Assembly (NCBI RefSeq): GCF_001279725.1
Contig: NZ_LGDE01000192.1
Location: 1 to 64,000, forward strand
Direction of reading: 5' to 3'
From: Streptomyces sp. WM4235
GTDB taxonomy: Bacteria > Actinomycetota > Actinomycetes > Streptomycetales > Streptomycetaceae
DNA length: 64,000 nt
Positions 60,012 through 64,000 of the stretch are shown one piece after another. The translations under genes were made by a program, and so were the position numbers. Position 1 is the stretch's first letter. Every line of letters begins with the position of its first letter. Under the pieces are notes generated by a model that worked only from the letters and a program-made list of their open reading frames with translations, was not told where the DNA came from and ran no database searches.

Positions 60012-61034
60012 TCACCGGGCGGGCGGCGGCCACTCCTGTCCCCAGTCGGCGTCCCGCGCCGCCTTGTAGAGGTCACCGTGGCGCTTGGTCACGGTGGCCC
60101 GGGTCAGACCCTCGCCCTCGCCCGTCCCCTGCGGACCGCACAGCTCCAGCAGCACGAGCCCCTTCCGGATCTGCGGCCTCCGCGTGATCCGGGAGGTGGC
60201 CGGCTCGACCGGGAAGCGCGTCGCGGCCACGTACGCGAACTTCTCGTCCTCGTACGGCAGGGAGCCGCCCTTGACCTGACGGTGCAGGGAGGACCGGCTG
60301 ACCCGGGTCGAGAAGTGACACCAGTCCTTCCCGACCTCGATCGGGCAGGTGCCGTCGTGCGGGCAGGGCGCGGCCACCGTCATACCGGCCTCGATCAGCT
60401 GCTCGCGGGCCTCGCGCAGGCGCAGGTACCCGTCCGGGGTGCCCGGCTCGATCAGCACGACCGCCCGACCGGCGCGCGCGGCCTCCGCGACGACGGCCCG
60501 GCGGGCCTCCGCCGTCAACTCGCCCAGGACGTACGACACGGTCACCAGGTCCGCGTCGGGCAGGGCGATCCCGGACCCGATGACGGCCCGCCGCCACTCG
60601 GCCGCGCGGAGCACCGGGGAGGCGGAGGCCGCCGCGAGTTCCCGGCCCAGGACCAGCGCGGGTTCCGCCCAGTCCAGCACGGTGGTCTCGCGCGGCCCGT
60701 CCCAGATGGCGTCCACGGCCCAGGTCGCGGCCCCGGTGCCGCCGCCCACGTCGACGTGCGAGGCCGGGACCCACTCCGGGGCCGCCTCGGCCAGCCCGTC
60801 CAGCGCGGACCGCACCGCCTCGAAGGTCGCCGGCATCCGGTACGCCGCGTACGCCGCGACGTCGGAGCGGTCGCGCAGTACGGGCGCGTCGGTCGGGGTG
60901 GTGCCCCGGTAGTTGGCGATGAGCCGCTCCACGGCGGCGGAGGCCTGCTTCGGGGGGAGCCCGTCGAGGAGCCGGCCCAGCGCGGACCGGAGGGTTTCGG
61001 CGGTGGTGGGTGCGGGGGCGGAGGCGGCGTTCAC
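60012..61034 (-). CDS. Rsm22-family small-ribosomal-subunit methyltransferase-like protein
   Basis: A 340-residue protein of the Rsm22/METTL17 family. The SAM motif is SHVDVGGGTGAATWAVDAIW, then TVLDWAEPALVLGRELAA and LVTVSYVLGELTAEARRAVV. Cysteines in CPHDGTCPIEVGKDWCHF plus the later LLELCG match the conserved Cys set that binds a 4Fe-4S cluster in mitochondrial METTL17. Its probable job is assembly or modification of the small ribosomal subunit. The GTG start at 61034 has little ribosome binding sequence. It converges on the DDAH-like gene. Confidence 0.9.
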   Translation of the reverse strand: MNAASAPAPTTAETLRSALGRLLDGLPPKQASAAVERLIANYRGTTPTDAPVLRDRSDVAAYAAYRMPATFEAVRSALDGLAEAAPEWVPASHVDVGGGTGAATWAVDAIWDGPRETTVLDWAEPALVLGRELAAASASPVLRAAEWRRAVIGSGIALPDADLVTVSYVLGELTAEARRAVVAEAARAGRAVVLIEPGTPDGYLRLREAREQLIEAGMTVAAPCPHDGTCPIEVGKDWCHFSTRVSRSSLHRQVKGGSLPYEDEKFAYVAATRFPVEPATSRITRRPQIRKGLVLLELCGPQGTGEGEGLTRATVTKRHGDLYKAARDADWGQEWPPPAR

Positions 61035-61126
61035 CCGCGAAGTTTACGGCGCCGAGCGGGGCCCGGTGACGCGGCGGACGTACCGCCCGGGCCGGTGACG
61101 TACCGCCCGGGCCGGGGCCGAGCCCC

Positions 61127-61164
61127 GGGGCGGTGCCTCCGTCCCGGGACGGAGGCACCGCCCC
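61127..61164. terminator. Hairpin terminator of the Bcr/CflA pump gene
   Basis: A perfect 18-bp stem, GGGGCGGTGCCTCCGTCC with its complement, with a CG loop. It lies after the stop of the 61174-62505 gene on the minus strand. The 20-bp GTACCGCCCGGGCCGG-like direct repeat at about 61078-61115 lies beside it. Confidence 0.9.
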
Positions 61165-61173
61165 GGACAGGAC

Positions 61174-62505
61174 CTACGCGCGGGCCCGGGCGCCCGACAT
61201 CGGCTCGCGGCCGCGCCACGGCCGGCACAGGCCCAGGAAGCAGGCCACCGCGAGCAGCGAGCAGGACAACTGCACCACCGCCATCGGCACCGCCGTGTCC
61301 TCGCCCGCGATCCCGACCAGCGGCGAGGCGATGGCCCCGACGAGGAACGAGGAGGTGCCCAGCAGCGCGGAGGCCGACCCGGCGGCGTGCGGGGTGCGCA
61401 TCAGCGCCTGCGCGTTGGTGTTCGGCAGCAGCAGGCCCATGGCCGACATCAGCACGAACAGCGCGGCGGCCATCGGGACCAGCCCGACCTTCCCGAAGAC
61501 CCCGGTGGCCATCAGCAGCAGGGCCACCGATGCGGTGGTGATGATCGCGAGGCCGACGCCGAGGGCCTTGTCGAGGCTGACCCGGCCCACCAGCAGCTTG
61601 CCGTTGATCTGCCCGACGACGATCAGGCCGACGGAGTTCAGGCCGAACAGCAGGCTGAACGCCTGCGGCGAGGCACCGTAGATCTCCTGCACCACGAAGG
61701 GGGAGGCGGAGATGTAGGAGAAGAGCACCGCGAACGAGAACCCGCCGGTGAGGGTGTACCCGGCGAACACCCGGTCGCCGAGCAGCCCGCGCATGGTGCG
61801 CAGCGCCGCGCCGACGCCGCCGGTGTGGCGGCGCTCGGGCGGCAGGGTCTCGCCGAGTCCCCGCCAGACCACGAGGGTCAGCGCGGTGCCGACGGCGGTC
61901 AGGACGACGAAGACCCCGCGCCAGTCGGCGACGCGCAGGATCTGCCCGCCGATGAGCGGGGCGATGATCGGGGCGACCCCCGATATCAGCATCAGGGTGG
62001 AGAAGAACCGGGCCATCTCGACGCCGTCGTACAGGTCGCGGACGACGGCGCGCGCGATGACGATGGCGGCGGCGCCGGCCAGGCCCTGGAGGAGCCGGAA
62101 GGCGATCAGCAGCTCGGTGGTCGGGGCGAGGGCGCAGATCGCGGTGGCGAGCACGTAGACGATCATGCCGATGAGCAGCGGGCGCCTGCGGCCCCACTTG
62201 TCGCTCATCGGGCCGATGACCAGTTGGCCCAGCGCCATGCCGGCCAGGCAGGCGGTCAGGGTGAGCTGGACGGTGGCGGCCGGGCTGTGCAGGGCGTCGG
62301 TGACCTGCGGCAGCGCCGGCAGGTACATGTCCATGGACAGCGGGGGCAGGGCCGTCAGTCCGCCCAGGATGAAGGTGACGAGCAGGCCGGTGCGGCGCGC
62401 GGCCTTCAGCGGTGCGGCGTCGGCGGTCGGCGCCGCGCCGGCGACGGGGACCGAGCCGTGCGGCGACTCTTCCGAGGGGGCCGTCGAGGGGCCTCTCTCC
62501 GACAT
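61174..62505 (-). CDS. Bcr/CflA-type MFS multidrug exporter
   Basis: A 443-residue 12-TM proton antiporter. An approximately 35-residue cytoplasmic start precedes TM1 ([20 protein letters not shown], then [20 protein letters not shown]), and the motif [20 protein letters not shown] follows TM2. [20 protein letters not shown] and [15 protein letters not shown] are typical of Bcr/CflA pumps such as those exporting bicyclomycin or chloramphenicol. GGAG seven bases before ATG 62505 supports the start. The substrate is unknown. Confidence 0.93.
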   Translation of the reverse strand: MSERGPSTAPSEESPHGSVPVAGAAPTADAAPLKAARRTGLLVTFILGGLTALPPLSMDMYLPALPQVTDALHSPAATVQLTLTACLAGMALGQLVIGPMSDKWGRRRPLLIGMIVYVLATAICALAPTTELLIAFRLLQGLAGAAAIVIARAVVRDLYDGVEMARFFSTLMLISGVAPIIAPLIGGQILRVADWRGVFVVLTAVGTALTLVVWRGLGETLPPERRHTGGVGAALRTMRGLLGDRVFAGYTLTGGFSFAVLFSYISASPFVVQEIYGASPQAFSLLFGLNSVGLIVVGQINGKLLVGRVSLDKALGVGLAIITTASVALLLMATGVFGKVGLVPMAAALFVLMSAMGLLLPNTNAQALMRTPHAAGSASALLGTSSFLVGAIASPLVGIAGEDTAVPMAVVQLSCSLLAVACFLGLCRPWRGREPMSGARARA

Positions 62506-62612
62506 GCGGAACTCCAGTCTTTTGTCTTCTTTTCGCACCCCTGAGCGATCCATGCTCTCAGCTGTCGGAACGCCCGTGGACCCGTCTCCCGTGTGACGTA
62601 CCCTGCGGCCCC

Positions 62613-63374
62613 ATGAACGCACGTGGAAACAAGATCGCCGTGGTGACCGGGGCGGGCTCGGGCATCGGCCGTTCCGTCGCCCTCGCGCTGGCGGGCGCCG
62701 GCTGGTCGGTGACCGTGGCCGGCCGCCGTCCGGAACCCCTGGAGGACACCGCGAAGGCGGCCGGCGCCGCAGCGGACGTGCTGTGCGTACCGGCGGACGT
62801 CCGCGACCCGGACGAGGTCGGCGCCCTGTTCGCGACGGTACGGGAGCGGTACGGGCGGCTCGACCTGCTCTTCAACAACGCGGGCACCTTCGGCCCGGCC
62901 GGCGTCGCGCTGGAGGACATCACGTACGAGGCCTGGCGGTCCGTCGTCGACGTCAACCTCACCGGTTCCTTCCTGTGCGCCCAGGCCGCCTTCCGGATGA
63001 TGAAGGCCCAGGACCCGCGGGGCGGCCGGATCATCAACAACGGCTCCATCTCCGCGCACGTCCCGCGCCCGAACTCGATCGCCTACACCGCGACCAAGCA
63101 CGCCATGACCGGCCTGACGAAGTCGCTGTCGCTGGACGGCCGGCCGTACCGCATCGCGTGCGGCCAGATCGACATCGGCAACGCGGCCACCGAGATGACC
63201 GAGCGGATGCGGACCGGCATCCTCCAGGCCAACGGGCGACTGGAGGTGGAACCCGTGATGGACGCCGCCGACGTGGCGCGCACGGTCCTGCACATGGCCG
63301 AACTGCCCCTGGAGGCGAACGTGCAGTTCGCGACCGTCATGGCGAGCGCCATGCCCTACATCGGACGCGGCTGA
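62613..63374 (+). CDS. Short-chain dehydrogenase/reductase
   Basis: A 253-residue NAD(P)-dependent [33 protein letters not shown] (NADP-type Arg), [37 protein letters not shown] and TKHAMTGL (Ser, Tyr, Lys) are present. It is divergent from the Bcr/CflA pump. The substrate is not inferable. The ATG at 62613 has a weak ribosome binding site. Confidence 0.9.
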   Translation: MNARGNKIAVVTGAGSGIGRSVALALAGAGWSVTVAGRRPEPLEDTAKAAGAAADVLCVPADVRDPDEVGALFATVRERYGRLDLLFNNAGTFGPAGVALEDITYEAWRSVVDVNLTGSFLCAQAAFRMMKAQDPRGGRIINNGSISAHVPRPNSIAYTATKHAMTGLTKSLSLDGRPYRIACGQIDIGNAATEMTERMRTGILQANGRLEVEPVMDAADVARTVLHMAELPLEANVQFATVMASAMPYIGRG

Positions 63375-63487
63375 CCCGCCGCCACGACCAAGCCGGGGGC
63401 GGACCCGCGACCGGGCCGGGGGCGGACGCGGGACAAGGGCGGCGCGGACCCGGGAATGCGTTCCCGCCCCCGGAAGTTGAGCCGATC

Positions 63488-64000
63488 ATGACGACCGAAG
63501 TGCTGCGCTACACGGCTTTCTCCGGCGACCCGGCGGGCGGCAACCCCGCCGGGGTCGTCCTCGACGCGGCCGGCCTGGACGCACCCGCGATGCTGGCCAT
63601 CGCCGCCGGGATCGGCTACAGCGAGACGGCCTTCCTCACCGACCCGCCGCACGACCTCGGCGGCGAACCCGGCCGCGCCTTCACCGTGCGGTACTTCAGC
63701 CCCAAGGCGGAAGTGCCGTTCTGCGGGCACGCCACCGTGGCCACCGCCGTCGCCCTGGCCGAGCGGATCGGCCCCGGCGAGCTGCTGTTCGCGACCCCGG
63801 CCGGAACCGTCCCCGTCTCGGTCACCGCCGAGCCGGGCGAGGGCCTGCGCGCCACCCTGACCAGCGTCGCACCGCACGTCGAGGAGATCGCCGACGCCGA
63901 CCTCGCCGAGGCCCTGGCCGCGCTGGACTGGCCGGCGACCGACCTGGACCCCGCACTCCTGCCCCGCATCGCCTACGCCGGCGCCCGCCACCTGGTGATC
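63488..64000 (+). CDS. PhzF-family phenazine-biosynthesis-like isomerase, 3' end cut by the window
   Basis: The first 171 codons of a PhzF-fold protein. TEVLRYTAFSGDPAGGNPAG and VVLDAAG open the fold, ETAFLTDPPH carries the conserved acidic Glu, and FTVRYFSPKAEVPFCGHATV is the family signature. Homologues are isomerases or epimerases of small metabolites; most Streptomyces members have no link to phenazines. The gene runs off the window end (usual length about 270-300 residues). GGAAGTTGAG precedes the ATG. Confidence 0.9.
   Translation, partial: MTTEVLRYTAFSGDPAGGNPAGVVLDAAGLDAPAMLAIAAGIGYSETAFLTDPPHDLGGEPGRAFTVRYFSPKAEVPFCGHATVATAVALAERIGPGELLFATPAGTVPVSVTAEPGEGLRATLTSVAPHVEEIADADLAEALAALDWPATDLDPALLPRIAYAGARHLVI

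Noticed and set aside
63488..64000. A phenazine biosynthetic cluster
   Set aside because: Only a PhzF-fold gene is seen; such proteins are common outside phenazine pathways.

Overview
The window is a chromosomal segment of a high-G+C actinomycete, almost certainly a Streptomyces. GTG and other non-ATG starts are common, neighbouring genes often overlap at ATGA or GTGA junctions, and long GC hairpins act as terminators. Several families are Streptomyces hallmarks: DUF397/XRE regulators, DUF6193, an ECF operon with a membrane-anchored toroid protein, and a GT87-PAP2 fusion. It is ordinary core or arm chromosome: I see no insertion sequence, prophage, CRISPR array or tRNA gene.

Layout. 1-9.7 kb: a 9-bp minisatellite, a HAD phosphatase behind a terminator-like leader hairpin, a peptidoglycan-binding membrane protein, an EmrB-type MFS pump with a C-terminal helical extension, a GNAT, a SnoaL-like protein, an MhuD-type heme oxygenase, a GT87-PAP2 fusion and a DUF6193 protein. 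9.8-12.5 kb: divergent cyp125 and fadA5. 12.6-19.9 kb: a secreted transglycosylase-like protein, then a five-gene operon under a cobalamin riboswitch (toroid protein, beta-domain-like protein, EcfT, fused EcfAA', S component). 19.9-27 kb: a second sterol block (MBL hydrolase, aldehyde dehydrogenase, 3Fe-4S ferredoxin, kstR) and a GT4/methyltransferase/toroid operon. 27-36 kb: membrane and lipoproteins, an F420-type oxidoreductase, an amidase, a methyltransferase, a Ser/Thr kinase and a WhiJ-like HATPase/XRE/DUF397 cassette. 36-46.7 kb: a third sterol block (SDR, FadE34-like double acyl-CoA dehydrogenase, Ltp1-like thiolase; then MaoC hydratase, Zn alcohol dehydrogenase and 17beta-HSD4-like SDR), interrupted by an FG-GAP secreted protein and a degenerate receiver. 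46.7-64 kb: housekeeping genes including Nif3, a zinc-ribbon protein, RNase HI/phosphatase, rnpB (RNase P RNA), MerR, AraC and TetR regulators, an RNB nuclease, YaaA, a DDAH-like enzyme, an Rsm22 methyltransferase, a Bcr/CflA pump and a truncated PhzF gene.

Two systems stand out. First, a dispersed sterol side-chain oxidation regulon: a KstR orthologue, KstR-type operators (TnnAACnnGTTnnA, exact or with one mismatch) in front of cyp125/fadA5, the MBL/ALDH pair, kstR itself, the acyl-CoA dehydrogenase and the maoC operon, and a second palindrome, CTGAC-N5-GTCAG, at four of the lipid promoters. Activation and beta-oxidation enzymes are present; no ring-degradation or MCE uptake genes are in the window. 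Second, a B12-riboswitch ECF operon encoding a two-part surface protein that resembles a split version of animal intrinsic factor/transcobalamin (alpha/alpha toroid plus DUF4430-like beta domain). A smaller curiosity is that four genes are followed by short tandem repeats that copy the sequence around their own stop codon.
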